Source: Paracoccus methylovorus (lineage in GTDB: Bacteria > Pseudomonadota > Alphaproteobacteria > Rhodobacterales > Rhodobacteraceae). Taken from it: 64,000 bases of DNA. The stretch lies in assembly GCF_016919705.1 (NCBI RefSeq), contig NZ_CP070371.1, forward strand, positions 711,501 through 775,500, given 5' to 3'. This document shows, in pieces, positions 1-8,219 of this stretch; position 1 is the first letter of the stretch, and each line of letters opens with the position of its first letter. The notes under the pieces were generated by a model. The model was not told the origin of the DNA and did not search any database. It saw nothing but the letters and a program-made list of their open reading frames with translations. The position numbers and the translations under genes were made by a program.

Positions 1-1
1 G

Positions 2-1144
2 GTCTTTCCCGACCGCGACCATTTCGGCCGCATCTTCTATAATCAGGCGCAGATGTCCGCCCGGGGCATCGCGCAGATCGCCGTGGTCATGGGCTCTTGC
101 ACGGCCGGCGGCGCCTATGTTCCGGCCATGTCGGACGTGACCATCATTGTTCGCAATCAGGGCACGATTTTCCTGGCCGGCCCGCCGCTCGTCAAAGCCG
201 CCACCGGCGAGGTAGTCACGGCCGAGGACCTGGGCGGCGGTGACGTGCATACCCGGCTTTCGGGCGTGGCCGACTACCTGGCCGAGGACGACGCCCATGC
301 GCTGGCGCTGGCCCGCCGCGCCATCGCCAACCTCAATCGCCATCAGCCAACCACCGTGCAGTGGCAAGCGCCCGAGGCTCCGGCCTACGATCCCGAAGAC
401 ATCCTCGGCCTCGTGCCGGCTGATCTCAAGATCCCCTATGACATCCGCGAGGTCATCGCCCGGGTGGTGGACGGCTCGCGTTTCGACGAGTTCAAGGTCC
501 GTTTCGGCGAGACGCTGGTCACCGGGTTCGCCCATGTCGAAGGTTGCCCGGTCGGCATCGTCGCCAACAATGGCGTGATCTTTTCAGAAGCCGCGCAAAA
601 GGGCGCGCATTTTATCGAGCTGTGTTCGATGCGGAATATCCCGCTGGTATTCCTGCAAAACGTCACCGGCTTCATGGTCGGGCGCAAATACGAAAACGAA
701 GGCATCGCCCGCCATGGCGCCAAGATGGTAACAGCAGTGGCGACGACCAATGTGCCCAAAATTACCATGCTGGTCGGCGGCAGTTTCGGTGCCGGCAATT
801 ACGGCATGGCGGGCCGGGCCTATTCGCCGCGCTTCCTCTGGACCTGGCCCAATTCGCGCATCAGCGTGATGGGCGGCGAGCAGGCGGCGGGCGTGCTGGC
901 CACCGTACGCCGCGACGGTATCGAACGGCAGGGCGGCTCCTGGTCCCCCGAGGAAGAGGCCGAATTCAAGCGCCCCACCATCGAGATGTTCGAGCGTCAA
1001 TCGCATCCGCTCTATGCCTCGGCCCGGCTCTGGGACGATGGGGTCATCGACCCCCGAAAGACCCGCGACATTCTGGCCCTCAGCCTGCGCGCCAGCCTGA
1101 ATGCTCCGGTCGAGCCGACACGCTTTGGCATCTTCCGGATGTGA
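2..1144 (+). CDS. mccB: Methylcrotonyl-CoA carboxylase, carboxyltransferase (beta) subunit, 5' truncated by window
   Basis: This is the carboxyltransferase half of the biotin enzyme that converts 3-methylcrotonyl-CoA to 3-methylglutaconyl-CoA in leucine catabolism. The frame is open to the window edge ([16 protein letters not shown] before the first internal Met), so the start lies upstream. Visible family motifs include [14 protein letters not shown] (oxyanion region), [21 protein letters not shown] split across the C-terminal lobe, and [16 protein letters not shown]. The partner biotin subunit lies about 200 bp downstream, followed by mvaB and an enoyl-CoA hydratase, which favours methylcrotonyl-CoA over propionyl-CoA as substrate. 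A separate propionyl-CoA pair sits at 41-47 kb. Confidence 0.93.
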   Translation, partial: VFPDRDHFGRIFYNQAQMSARGIAQIAVVMGSCTAGGAYVPAMSDVTIIVRNQGTIFLAGPPLVKAATGEVVTAEDLGGGDVHTRLSGVADYLAEDDAHALALARRAIANLNRHQPTTVQWQAPEAPAYDPEDILGLVPADLKIPYDIREVIARVVDGSRFDEFKVRFGETLVTGFAHVEGCPVGIVANNGVIFSEAAQKGAHFIELCSMRNIPLVFLQNVTGFMVGRKYENEGIARHGAKMVTAVATTNVPKITMLVGGSFGAGNYGMAGRAYSPRFLWTWPNSRISVMGGEQAAGVLATVRRDGIERQGGSWSPEEEAEFKRPTIEMFERQSHPLYASARLWDDGVIDPRKTRDILALSLRASLNAPVEPTRFGIFRM

Positions 1145-1300
1145 TGCCCATGCGCTTCAGCCTTTCCATCGCTATCGCGCTTGCCGCCGACTTTCATCCG
1201 GTCATTGTTGTCTTTGACAGACGGGGGCATGACGCGCCCCGAGCGTCCTTGTCCCGGACCTGCCCATGATGTCTTCCGTGTCCCAATATCCCACGGGGGT

Positions 1301-1321
1301 CCGGGGGAGTGAAACCCCCGG
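1301..1321. repeat. GC hairpin between mccB and mccA
   Basis: A perfect 7-bp stem (CCGGGGG / CCCCCGG) with loop AGTGAAA lies in the 204-bp gap between mccB and mccA. There is no U tract, so it is not a convincing terminator. It looks like a small intergenic palindromic unit or an mRNA-stability hairpin. The rest of the gap holds no convincing gene. Confidence 0.55.
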
Positions 1322-1348
1322 CCCGACCGCCGCCACAGGAGCCGTCGC

Positions 1349-3274
1349 ATGTTTCAGAAGATCCTGATCGCCAATCGCGGCGAGATCGCCTGCCGGGTCA
1401 TCGACACTGCCCGCAAACTCGGGGTGCGTACGGTCGCAGTCTATTCCGACGCAGACCGGGCCGCACGCCATGTCGCCTTGGCCGATGAGGCTGTCCATAT
1501 CGGCGGTCCGGCGCCGCGCGACAGCTATTTGCGCGGCGATACCATCATCGCGGCTGCGCTGGAAACCGGCGCGCAGGCCATCCATCCGGGCTATGGCTTC
1601 CTGTCGGAAAACCCGGATTTCGTCGATGCCGTAACGGCGGCGGGCCTGATCTTCATCGGCCCTTCGGCGCAGGCGATTCGCAAGATGGGTCTCAAGGATG
1701 CGGCCAAGGCACTGATGGCCAAGGCCGGCGTGCCGGTCGTTCCCGGCTATCACGGCACCGATCAGGACGCGGCACATCTGGCGGCCGAAGCCCACAACAT
1801 CGGCTATCCGGTGCTGATCAAGGCCGTGGCAGGCGGCGGCGGCAAGGGCATGCGACTGGTTGAGCGCGCCGAGGAATTCCCCGCCGCGCTGCAATCCGCG
1901 CAAGGCGAGGCCGCCACCGCCTTTGGCAATCCATCGGTGCTGATCGAGAAATATATCCAGCGACCCCGTCATATCGAGGTGCAGGTCTTCGGCGACGGCA
2001 CCCATGCCGTCCACCTGTTCGAACGCGACTGCTCGCTGCAACGCCGCCATCAGAAGGTGATCGAGGAGGCCCCGGCCCCTGGCATGACCCCCGAAATGCG
2101 TGCCGCCATGGGCGCCGCAGCCACCCGCGCCGCCGAGGCCATCGGTTATGCCGGCGCGGGCACCGTCGAATTCATCGTCGACGGCAGCCATGGCCTGCGA
2201 CCCGATGGTTTCTGGTTCATGGAGATGAACACCCGGCTTCAGGTCGAACACCCGGTAACCGAACTTATCACCGGCATCGATCTGGTCGAATGGCAGTTGC
2301 GCGTGGCCTCGGGCGAGCCGCTGCCGGCAAGGCAGGAGGATCTGGCCATTACCGGCCACGCATTCGAGGCCCGGCTTTATGCCGAAGACGTGCCGGCCGG
2401 CTTTCTGCCTGCGACCGGCACGCTGGCCCATCTGCGCTTTCCCGACCATGCGCGTATAGAAACAGGGGTGCGGCCCGGCGACACGATCTCGCCTTGGTAT
2501 GATCCGATGATCGCCAAGATCGTCACCCATGGGGCCACCCGGGCCATCGCCTTGCGCGCTCTGGAAGCGGCGCTGGTCGATACCGAGGTCGCCGGGTCGG
2601 TCACCAATGTTGATTTCCTGATTGCCCTTGCCCGGCACGAAGGTTTTGGCAAGGGCGAGGTCGATACCGGCCTGATCGCCCGTGAACTGGATGCGCTGAT
2701 CCGCGCGGCCGAACCCGATCCCGCTGCCTGCGCGCTGGCGGTGCTGGGGCTGGCGGGCCTTGACGATCCGCAGGTGCGCGGTGGCGTCACCCTTTGGCAG
2801 CCCCTGCGCCGCACCATAGCATGGGAGGGTGGAGAGGCGCTGCTGGAGGTGCTGGGTCCCGGCTCCGCCCGCGTGACCTTGGACGGCGGCACGCATGAAA
2901 TCGGCTATGAGGGCGGGCGCTGGTGGGTCGACGGCAGCCCGCGCCGCTCGCGCATCGTCAACCATGCGGCGGGCAGCAGCGTTTTCGGCGGCCGGTCGCT
3001 GACGCTGGTGCCGCTCGATCCTTTGGCACGCGGCGGCGATGAGGCGGGCGGCGGCCTGACGCTGTCGCCCATGCCGGGGCTGGTCAAGGCGATTTTCGTG
3101 GCGGCGGGGCAGCAGGTTGCAGCGGGCGAGCGTTTGGCGATTCTGGAGGCAATGAAGATGGAACACACGCTCATGGCCGCCCGCGACGGGCGCGTGGCCG
3201 AGGTGCTGGCCCAGGCCGGCGATCAGGTCGAGGCCGGCGCGGCCCTTATCCGGCTGGAGGAGGACGAGGCATGA
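1349..3274 (+). CDS. mccA: Methylcrotonyl-CoA carboxylase, biotin-carboxylase/biotin carrier (alpha) subunit
   Basis: ATP-dependent carboxylation of its own biotin, passed to MccB for carboxylation of 3-methylcrotonyl-CoA. The 641-residue protein starts MFQKILIANRGEIACRV, the classic biotin carboxylase N-terminus. It has the ATP-grasp glycine loop GGGGKGMRLV near residue 165 and EMNTRLQVEHPVTE near 300. The C-terminal biotinyl domain carries EAMKMEH with the biotinylated lysine at about residue 603. The length fits an acetyl/propionyl/methylcrotonyl-CoA carboxylase alpha chain. The next gene overlaps by 4 bp (ATGA), so the operon is translationally coupled. The assignment to methylcrotonyl rather than propionyl or geranyl substrate rests on the neighbours. 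Confidence 0.93.
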   Translation: MFQKILIANRGEIACRVIDTARKLGVRTVAVYSDADRAARHVALADEAVHIGGPAPRDSYLRGDTIIAAALETGAQAIHPGYGFLSENPDFVDAVTAAGLIFIGPSAQAIRKMGLKDAAKALMAKAGVPVVPGYHGTDQDAAHLAAEAHNIGYPVLIKAVAGGGGKGMRLVERAEEFPAALQSAQGEAATAFGNPSVLIEKYIQRPRHIEVQVFGDGTHAVHLFERDCSLQRRHQKVIEEAPAPGMTPEMRAAMGAAATRAAEAIGYAGAGTVEFIVDGSHGLRPDGFWFMEMNTRLQVEHPVTELITGIDLVEWQLRVASGEPLPARQEDLAITGHAFEARLYAEDVPAGFLPATGTLAHLRFPDHARIETGVRPGDTISPWYDPMIAKIVTHGATRAIALRALEAALVDTEVAGSVTNVDFLIALARHEGFGKGEVDTGLIARELDALIRAAEPDPAACALAVLGLAGLDDPQVRGGVTLWQPLRRTIAWEGGEALLEVLGPGSARVTLDGGTHEIGYEGGRWWVDGSPRRSRIVNHAAGSSVFGGRSLTLVPLDPLARGGDEAGGGLTLSPMPGLVKAIFVAAGQQVAAGERLAILEAMKMEHTLMAARDGRVAEVLAQAGDQVEAGAALIRLEEDEA

Positions 3275-3927
3275 TCCGCCTGCACCATGTTCCCGGCTCG
3301 CGCTCGATACGCGTTCTGTGGCTGATCGAGGAACTGGGCCTCAACTGTGAATTGCAGTTGTGGTCGCTGACTGACGGCAGCCTGCGCAGCGCCGGGTTCC
3401 GCGCGTTGTCGCCCGCAGGCCGCATTCCGGCTCTGGAAATAGACGGTCGCGCCATCTTTGAATCCGCAGCCATCGTGCAATACCTGACCGAACGCGAAGG
3501 ACGGCTGGCACCGAAACCGGGCGACGAAGAACGCGCCGATTTCCTGTCCTGGGTCAACTTTGCCGAGACACAGGCGAATATCCTGCAGGCATTGAATATC
3601 CACCATATCTTCCTGCGGCCCGAAAGCGCCCGCTCGATCCCGCTGATGCGGCTGGACACAAAGCGGTTGGCGGTCACTGCCCGCGCGGTGGATACGCATC
3701 TGCAGGGGCGCGAGACGTTGCTCACCACCTTTTCGGCGGCCGACTGCATGCTCGGGTTCAATATCGAGGCGGTGTTCCGCTTTCTGCCTTTCGCCGACTA
3801 TCCTGCGCTTGCCGCTTATCGCGACCGCATGCAGGCGCGACCGGCCTATCGCCGCGCCTTGGCCCGCGCGGGGGACGACGTCATCTATGACCGCGATTTC
3901 TACGAGGTGTCCGATGTCCCGGGTTGA
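3271..3927 (+). CDS. Glutathione S-transferase family protein
   Basis: A 218-residue cytosolic GST-type protein. The N-terminal thioredoxin-like fold is visible in HHVPGSRSIRVLWLIEELGL and the cis-Pro/Glu-Ser region GRIPALEIDGRAIFESAAIVQYL near residues 48-70 (the Ser contacts glutathione in the family). The helical domain follows. It sits inside the leucine-degradation operon, overlapping mccA by 4 bp and mvaB by 14 bp, so it is co-transcribed. Its actual substrate is unknown. A role in detoxifying or trapping reactive enoyl-CoA intermediates with glutathione is only inference from position. Confidence 0.85.
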   Translation: MIRLHHVPGSRSIRVLWLIEELGLNCELQLWSLTDGSLRSAGFRALSPAGRIPALEIDGRAIFESAAIVQYLTEREGRLAPKPGDEERADFLSWVNFAETQANILQALNIHHIFLRPESARSIPLMRLDTKRLAVTARAVDTHLQGRETLLTTFSAADCMLGFNIEAVFRFLPFADYPALAAYRDRMQARPAYRRALARAGDDVIYDRDFYEVSDVPG

Positions 3928-4768
3928 GATATTCGAGGTCGGCCCGCGCGACGGATTGCAGAACGAAAAGCGCCTGATCCCGGCGGCGGAAAAGATCGCG
4001 CTGGTCGATCTGCTGTCGCAGGCCCGGTTCAGGCGTATCGAGGTGACCAGTTTCGTGTCGCCGAAATGGGTGCCGCAAATGGCGGATGCCGCCGAGGTCA
4101 TGGCCGGCATTACCCGCCGACCCGGTATCCGCTACGCCGTCCTGACCCCGAACCTGAAAGGTTACGAAGCGGCCAAAGCCGCCGGTGCGGATGAGGTGGC
4201 GATCTTTGCCTCTGCTTCCGAAGGCTTCTCCCGCGCCAATCTGAACGCCAGTATCGCTGAAAGCCTTGAGCGTTTCGCCCCAATAGCGAAGGCGGCGCGA
4301 GAGGACGGCATCCTGCTGCGCGGCTATGTCTCGGTGGTGACGGATTGTCCCTTCGATGGGGCTGTCCCGCCCGGCAACGTCGCCCGCGTCGCTGCCCGCT
4401 TGCGCGACATGGGCTGCTATGAGGTCAGCTTGGGTGAAACCCTTGGCCAGGGACGACCCGAGACCGTGGATGCTATGCTGGCCGCCGTGCTGAACGAACT
4501 GCCAGCCGAAAACCTGTCCGGCCACTTCCATGACACCGCCGGCCGGGCGTTGCAGAATATCGACGCAAGTCTGGCGCGTGGATTGCGGGTCTTTGACGCT
4601 GCAGTTGGGGGTTTGGGCGGCTGTCCCTATGCGCCGGGCGCCGCCGGAAATGTGGCCACGGAAAAGGTTGCCGCGCATCTGGCAGGGCTTGGATATGAAA
4701 CCGGGCTTGACATGGCCGTGATAGATCGGGCCGCCGCCATGGCCCAGACGATAAGGGGATCAGCGTGA
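3914..4768 (+). CDS. mvaB: Hydroxymethylglutaryl-CoA lyase
   Basis: Cleaves 3-hydroxy-3-methylglutaryl-CoA to acetyl-CoA and acetoacetate, the last step of leucine degradation. The 284-residue protein begins MSRVEIFEVGPRDGLQNE, whose EVGPRDGLQNE is the HMGL-like TIM-barrel metal/substrate motif. It also has the metal-binding GHFHDTAG and the catalytic-cysteine loop GGLGGCPYAPGAAGN (Cys about 237). The frame is open further upstream, but that extension overlaps the GST gene and does not resemble the family, so ATG 3914 is chosen. It overlaps the GST gene by 14 bp and the stop overlaps the hydratase start. Confidence 0.95.
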   Translation: MSRVEIFEVGPRDGLQNEKRLIPAAEKIALVDLLSQARFRRIEVTSFVSPKWVPQMADAAEVMAGITRRPGIRYAVLTPNLKGYEAAKAAGADEVAIFASASEGFSRANLNASIAESLERFAPIAKAAREDGILLRGYVSVVTDCPFDGAVPPGNVARVAARLRDMGCYEVSLGETLGQGRPETVDAMLAAVLNELPAENLSGHFHDTAGRALQNIDASLARGLRVFDAAVGGLGGCPYAPGAAGNVATEKVAAHLAGLGYETGLDMAVIDRAAAMAQTIRGSA

Positions 4769-5553
4769 TGGAGACGATCCGCATCGAAACCGACGCCCGC
4801 GGTGTGGCGCATCTGTGGCTCGCCCGCCCCGACAAGCATAATGCTCTGTCGGCGCAGATGATCCGCGAGTTGACGCAGGCCGCGCATGATCTGGGCTCGG
4901 ACCCGACGGTGCGGGTCGTCGTGCTGGCCGCCGAAGGGCGCAGCTTTTGCGCCGGTGGTGATCTGGGCTGGATGCAAGAGCAGATGCGCGCTGATGCCGA
5001 AACCCGCAAGGTGGCAGCAAAAGAACTTGCCATGATGTTGCAGGCGCTGAACGAAATGCCCAAACCGCTGATCGGTCGGGTGCAAGGTAATGCCTTCGGC
5101 GGAGGTGTCGGCATGATCGCAGTCTGCGACGTGGCCGTGGCCGTGGCCGAGGCGCGCTTTGGCCTGACCGAGACCCGGCTGGGCCTGATCCCCGCCACGA
5201 TCGGTCCCTATGTGCTGGCTCGAATGGGCGAAGGCAAGGCACGCCGCGTCTTCATGTCCGCGCGGCTCTTTGGCGCTGACGAGGCGATGCGGCTGAATCT
5301 GCTGGCGAGCCTTTCCGATGCGACGACCATTGATGACGCCATCGAGGCTGAGGTCGTGCCCTATCTTGCCTGCGCCCCCGATGCGGTGGCGGCTGCCAAG
5401 CGTCTGGCCCGGCGTCTGGGCTCGCCCATAAGCGCGGCAGAGATCGAGGACAGTATCAACGCCCTCGTCGATGTGTGGGAAGGGGACGAGGCCGCCGAGG
5501 GCATCGCGGCTTTTTTTGATAAACGCAAGCCACGCTGGCAATCCGGTCGCTGA
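4768..5553 (+). CDS. Enoyl-CoA hydratase/isomerase, probable methylglutaconyl-CoA hydratase
   Basis: A crotonase-fold protein of about 261 residues. Oxyanion-hole segments are FCAGGDLGWMQEQM (near residue 62) and NAFGGGVGMIAVCD (near 112), and the general-acid/base glutamates fall in EARFGLTETRLGLIP. Its place after mvaB in a 3-methylcrotonyl-CoA carboxylase operon points to hydration of 3-methylglutaconyl-CoA to HMG-CoA (LiuC/AtuE role). A GTG at 4765 or the ATG at 4768 may start it. Both follow AAGGGG, and the ATG overlaps the mvaB TGA by one base. The substrate is inferred from context. Confidence 0.88.
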   Translation: METIRIETDARGVAHLWLARPDKHNALSAQMIRELTQAAHDLGSDPTVRVVVLAAEGRSFCAGGDLGWMQEQMRADAETRKVAAKELAMMLQALNEMPKPLIGRVQGNAFGGGVGMIAVCDVAVAVAEARFGLTETRLGLIPATIGPYVLARMGEGKARRVFMSARLFGADEAMRLNLLASLSDATTIDDAIEAEVVPYLACAPDAVAAAKRLARRLGSPISAAEIEDSINALVDVWEGDEAAEGIAAFFDKRKPRWQSGR

Positions 5554-5558
5554 CGCGT

Positions 5559-5583
5559 CTTCTTCGTTGTTTAAATACCCATG
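5559..5583 (-). repeat. Dispersed ~25-bp intergenic element, copy 1 (degenerate)
   Basis: Reads on the minus strand as CATGGGTATTTAAACAACGA followed by AGAAG, a variant of the element whose consensus core is GGGTATTTGGGCAACGAAGA. It begins 6 bp after the hydratase stop. Copy 2 lies 78 bp away in opposite orientation, so the two form an imperfect inverted repeat between convergent genes. Confidence 0.7.
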
Positions 5584-5661
5584 CTTTGGCCCGCTATCAG
5601 GGCCAGGTTCGCCGCTTTTTGCACAACTATCCGCGTAGCCTTGGATTGATATGTGGTATTT

Positions 5662-5684
5662 GGGTATTTAGGCAACAGAGAAGG
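5662..5684 (+). repeat. Dispersed intergenic element, copy 2 (degenerate)
   Basis: Plus-strand variant GGGTATTTAGGCAACAGAGA followed by AGG. It sits 10 bp from the stop of the convergent DUF599 gene and faces copy 1. The 5554-5694 gap holds no gene; these two elements are its main content. Confidence 0.55.
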
Positions 5685-5694
5685 CGGAGGGTGT

Positions 5695-6447
5695 TCAAGG
5701 CTGAGAACCATCGCGCTCGTCGATGTCAGGAGACGAGTAAGTTTCTCCGGGGACGAACTTCATGATTGCCCGGCGCGAGTGCGAGGCGAATTCGCGTCGC
5801 CATGATATGAAAAGTACATAGGTCGTGGCAAGGAACAGGCCGAGCGGGCCGGCCAGCCAGCCAAGTGCGCTCAATGCGAAATAGACGCAGCGCAGCCCCG
5901 AATTGAAGCTTTTCGCCGCGGTGATGTTGATATCGGCCGCTTGCATGGCCAGCGGCAGTGCGCGGGGGTCTTCGGGTTCATTCGGGACCGAGGCCATGAT
6001 GATTGCGCAATAGCCGAACAGCCGATGCGACCAGACGAAGCGCAAAAGCGCATTGGCGACAAAGAACAGCACCACGACGATCTTGATTTCCCATTTCAGC
6101 GTGGGGACGTGGCCGAGGTCGAACTGGCGCGCGACGCCGGCAAGCTGGTCCGTATTGCCGATCAGCGCCAGTCCGCCGCCCACCGCGATCAGGCAGGCCG
6201 AGGCGAAGAAGGCCGTGCCCTCGCGCAGCGTGGTCAGTATGGCGCTGTCGAATATGCGCGGATTGCGTGTGATAAATTGTCGCATCCATTCGCGACGGTG
6301 AGCCTTCATCAGCACCGTAACCGAGGGGTGATCCTTTGGTGGATATTCGGTAACCCAGCCTATGCCAAACCAAGCCAGAAACAGCCACGTAAGGGCGGCG
6401 AGATCGGCCAGAGACAGCGGGCCGGGCAGGGGGGCGTTCAAGTCCAT
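5695..6447 (-). CDS. DUF599 family membrane protein
   Basis: A 250-residue inner-membrane protein of the DUF599 type. Four hydrophobic stretches are visible: LADLAALTWLFLAWFGIGWV near the N-terminus, FFASACLIAVGGGLALIG, IKIVVVLFFVANALLRFVW, and the C-terminal LGWLAGPLGLFLATTYVLFI. A typical family region, RREWMRQFITRNPRIFDS, follows the first helix. Start MDLNAPLPG is chosen because the upstream extension of the open frame overlaps the divergent YdcH-like gene. The biochemical role is not known to me. Confidence 0.8.
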   Translation of the reverse strand: MDLNAPLPGPLSLADLAALTWLFLAWFGIGWVTEYPPKDHPSVTVLMKAHRREWMRQFITRNPRIFDSAILTTLREGTAFFASACLIAVGGGLALIGNTDQLAGVARQFDLGHVPTLKWEIKIVVVLFFVANALLRFVWSHRLFGYCAIIMASVPNEPEDPRALPLAMQAADINITAAKSFNSGLRCVYFALSALGWLAGPLGLFLATTYVLFISWRREFASHSRRAIMKFVPGETYSSPDIDERDGSQP

Positions 6448-6475
6448 GGCGCGTTCTACCTTCGTGGAGTTGATG

Positions 6476-6504
6476 TTGCCAGTCTGCTTCCCGGCGTCTA
6501 TCCA
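6476..6504 (+). promoter_or_regulatory. Candidate sigma70 promoter of the YdcH-like gene
   Basis: TTGCCA, a 17-bp spacer and TATCCA give a plausible housekeeping promoter with a leader of about 30 nt. A second -10-like TATATT occurs at 6514-6519. This is assigned by eye only. Confidence 0.35.
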
Positions 6505-6537
6505 GAGCACGGTTATATTTGTTCCGGAGTAAAGAAA

Positions 6538-6780
6538 ATGGCAGCACCCCATGCTATCCACGAGGAATTCCCCAATGATGCCGGGGTTATCCACGAACTG
6601 AAAGTCTCGGACACGCGTTTCGCCCGGCTGCTTGAGGAATATGACGAGGTGAACGACGAAGTGGCGGCCGCCGAAAGCCGTCACGTCCCGATGTCGGAAG
6701 AGGCCGAAACCGCACTGCGCAAAAAGCGTGCCGCCCTGAAGGACGAGATCGCCCGGATGCTGAGCGCTGCGCGCGCCTGA
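6538..6780 (+). CDS. YdcH/DUF465 family small protein
   Basis: An 80-residue, highly helical, charged protein (for example HELKVSDTRFARLLEEYDEV and RKKRAALKDEIARMLSAA), matching the small DUF465/YdcH family of unknown function. The ATG at 6538 is preceded by CGGAG at a good distance. The open frame continues far upstream, but that part is antisense to the DUF599 gene. It is probably a single-gene transcript. Confidence 0.82.
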   Translation: MAAPHAIHEEFPNDAGVIHELKVSDTRFARLLEEYDEVNDEVAAAESRHVPMSEEAETALRKKRAALKDEIARMLSAARA

Positions 6781-6928
6781 CCGGGCCCATGCGCCAATGG
6801 CCGGATGGCCTGTGGTTTTGGGTCGAAGGCAATGAATGAAGAATTGGCGCGTGGGACATGCCCGCGCGCCTTGGTTTTTCCGCGTTATTGCGAGTGGCGG
6901 GGATGCGCTGCGCGGACCCGCGCCGGAT

Positions 6929-6957
6929 CTTGAAACGCTGGCGACGTATTCCTACCT
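6929..6957 (+). promoter_or_regulatory. Candidate heat-shock sigma factor (RpoH) promoter of hsp20
   Basis: CTTGAAA at 6929 is followed, 18 bp after the CTTG core, by CCTACCT at 6951. This resembles the alphaproteobacterial RpoH pattern CTTG, 17-18 bp, CYTATnT. It would give a leader of roughly 85-90 nt before the hsp20 start. The match is by eye, and the gene's product supports it. Confidence 0.5.
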
Positions 6958-7015
6958 GAAATGTTGTCGGAGGGCCATCGTGGCGCCGACGGACCTGCCC
7001 GCCCGGATCGGGGGG

Positions 7016-7050
7016 CAAGCCTTTGTATCGCTTGAAGAAGGATGCGAAAC
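7016..7050 (+). promoter_or_regulatory. Possible ROSE-like RNA thermometer in the hsp20 leader
   Basis: The leader carries a UCGCU at 7028-7032 (fitting the UYGCU anti-SD signature of ROSE elements) just before the ribosome site AAGAAGGAUG (7035-7044). UCGC (7028-7031) can pair with GCGA (7044-7047), enclosing the Shine-Dalgarno sequence. An alternative hairpin pairs CAAGC (7016-7020) with GCUUG (7030-7034). ROSE elements are known upstream of small heat-shock genes in alphaproteobacteria. The upstream ROSE helices were not verified. Confidence 0.35.
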
Positions 7051-7497
7051 ATGCGTAATTTCGATCTGACCCCGCTTTATCGCGCTTCGGTTGGTTTTGA
7101 TCGTATGGCCGATGTGATGGACCGTGCGTTGTCGGCCGACATTGCCAGCTATCCCCCCTATAATATCGAAAAAACCGGCGAGAATGCTTATCGCATTTCA
7201 ATCGCCGTTGCTGGCTTTTCGGCCGACGACCTGACCGTCGAGGTCAAGGACGGCGCCGTCATCGTCTCGGGGCGTAAAGCTGCCGAGGATGAGGGCCGCA
7301 CCTACCTGCATCGTGGTATTGCCACCCGTGCCTTTGAGCGCCGCTTTACTCTGGCCGATCATGTTCGGGTTCAGGGCGCCAGCCACGAGGACGGCATGCT
7401 GAACATCGACCTGCTGCGCGAAATCCCCGAGGCGCTGAAGCCGCGCCGCATCGAGATCGCCAAGCCGGCCAAGTCGGTCGAGAAACTGGACGCTTGA
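7051..7497 (+). CDS. Small heat shock protein, Hsp20/alpha-crystallin family (IbpA-like)
   Basis: An ATP-independent holdase chaperone of 148 residues. The N-terminal MRNFDLTPLYRASVGFDRM is IbpA-like. The alpha-crystallin domain runs from about residue 35 (YPPYNIEKTGENAYRISIAV) to about 130, ending with NIDLLREIPEALKPRRIEI, which contains the domain-closing strand. ATG 7051 is chosen because GAAGAAGGA sits 9 bp upstream; an in-frame ATG at 7042 overlaps that site. It is probably controlled by a heat-shock sigma factor and possibly by leader structure. Confidence 0.92.
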   Translation: MRNFDLTPLYRASVGFDRMADVMDRALSADIASYPPYNIEKTGENAYRISIAVAGFSADDLTVEVKDGAVIVSGRKAAEDEGRTYLHRGIATRAFERRFTLADHVRVQGASHEDGMLNIDLLREIPEALKPRRIEIAKPAKSVEKLDA

Positions 7498-7500
7498 GCC

Positions 7501-7584
7501 AAAAGGGGCTCTGCCCCCACGTCTTCTGCACCCCTTGATGGGGCACAGAAGACGCTCCCCCGGGATATTTGGACAAGGAAGAAA
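7501..7584 (+). repeat. Composite intergenic element: hairpin plus dispersed-element relative (copy 3)
   Basis: Between convergent hsp20 and recR lies a small GGGG/CCCC palindrome (7504-7517). It is followed by a large hairpin at 7520-7554 with arms CGTCTTCTG and CAGAAGACG plus an inner CCCC/GGGG, then by GGGATATTTGGACAAGGAAG at 7562. The last part is a diverged relative of the element found elsewhere in the window. The hairpin may also terminate hsp20, although no U tract follows. Confidence 0.6.
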
Positions 7585-7619
7585 CAGGGGCGTGGCACCT
7601 TGGCCGCGCCCCTCGCGAT

Positions 7620-8219
7620 TCAAAGCTTGCGACGGGCGCGCAGCGCTGCGGTGATGGTGCCGTCGTCCAGATAGTCGAGTTCGCCGCCGATGGGCACGCC
7701 CTGCGCAAGACCGGTGACAGTAACACCGGTGGGGGTCAGCGCCTCGGCGATGTAATGCGCAGTCGTCTGGCCCTCGACCGTGGCCGAAAGCGCGAGGATG
7801 ACCTCGGCGATGTTTTCCTCGGCAAGGCGGGTGATGAGTTGCGGGATGCGCAAATCCTCGGGGCCGATCTCGTCAAGCGCAGAAAGGCTGCCCCCAAGGA
7901 CGTGGTAACGGCCGTGAAAGGCGCGCCCACGTTCCAGCGCCCAGAGATCGGCGACTTCGGTCACCACGCAGATTTCGCCGCTGGCGCGGGCCGGATCCTC
8001 GCAGATCGGGCAAATGTCGGATTGGGTGATATTGCCACAGACCAGGCATTCGCGGGCGTTTTCAGCTACGCTGGCCATCAGGCTTGCCAGTTGTGCCATT
8101 TGCCCGGTGCGGCGGCGGATCAGGTGCAGCACGATGCGCCGCGCCGAACGGGGACCCAGCCCCGGCAGGCGCGCCATGGTGGCGATCAGCGTTTCGATCT
8201 CGTCGCCGGAAGCGGCCAT
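7620..8219 (-). CDS. recR: Recombination protein RecR
   Basis: A DNA-binding protein of the RecFOR recombinational repair pathway that helps load RecA on gapped DNA. The 199 residues show a helix-hairpin-helix region ([17 protein letters not shown]), a four-cysteine zinc site ([18 protein letters not shown]) near residues 58-75, and a Toprim domain beginning [15 protein letters not shown]. It is the third gene of dnaX-ybaB-recR, with its start abutting the ybaB stop, the usual bacterial arrangement. Confidence 0.97.
   Translation of the reverse strand: MAASGDEIETLIATMARLPGLGPRSARRIVLHLIRRRTGQMAQLASLMASVAENARECLVCGNITQSDICPICEDPARASGEICVVTEVADLWALERGRAFHGRYHVLGGSLSALDEIGPEDLRIPQLITRLAEENIAEVILALSATVEGQTTAHYIAEALTPTGVTVTGLAQGVPIGGELDYLDDGTITAALRARRKL

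Noticed and set aside
1144..1269. 41-codon frame ([20 protein letters not shown]...) overlapping the mccB stop
   Set aside because: It overlaps the mccB stop in a coupled arrangement and starts with a hydrophobic stretch, but the second half is low-quality and there is no ribosome site beyond the coupling. It is probably noncoding.
1202..3166. Very long open frame on the minus strand opposite mccA
   Set aside because: Antisense open frames of this kind are common opposite GC-rich genes. The translation is low-complexity with no motif, while mccA on the other strand is clear. Similar frames opposite groEL, the ABC-F gene, pccA, pccB and guaA were rejected for the same reason.
6836..7069. 77-codon frame in the hsp20 leader
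   Set aside because: It covers the predicted promoter and leader, has no ribosome site, and overlaps the hsp20 start. It is more likely noncoding.
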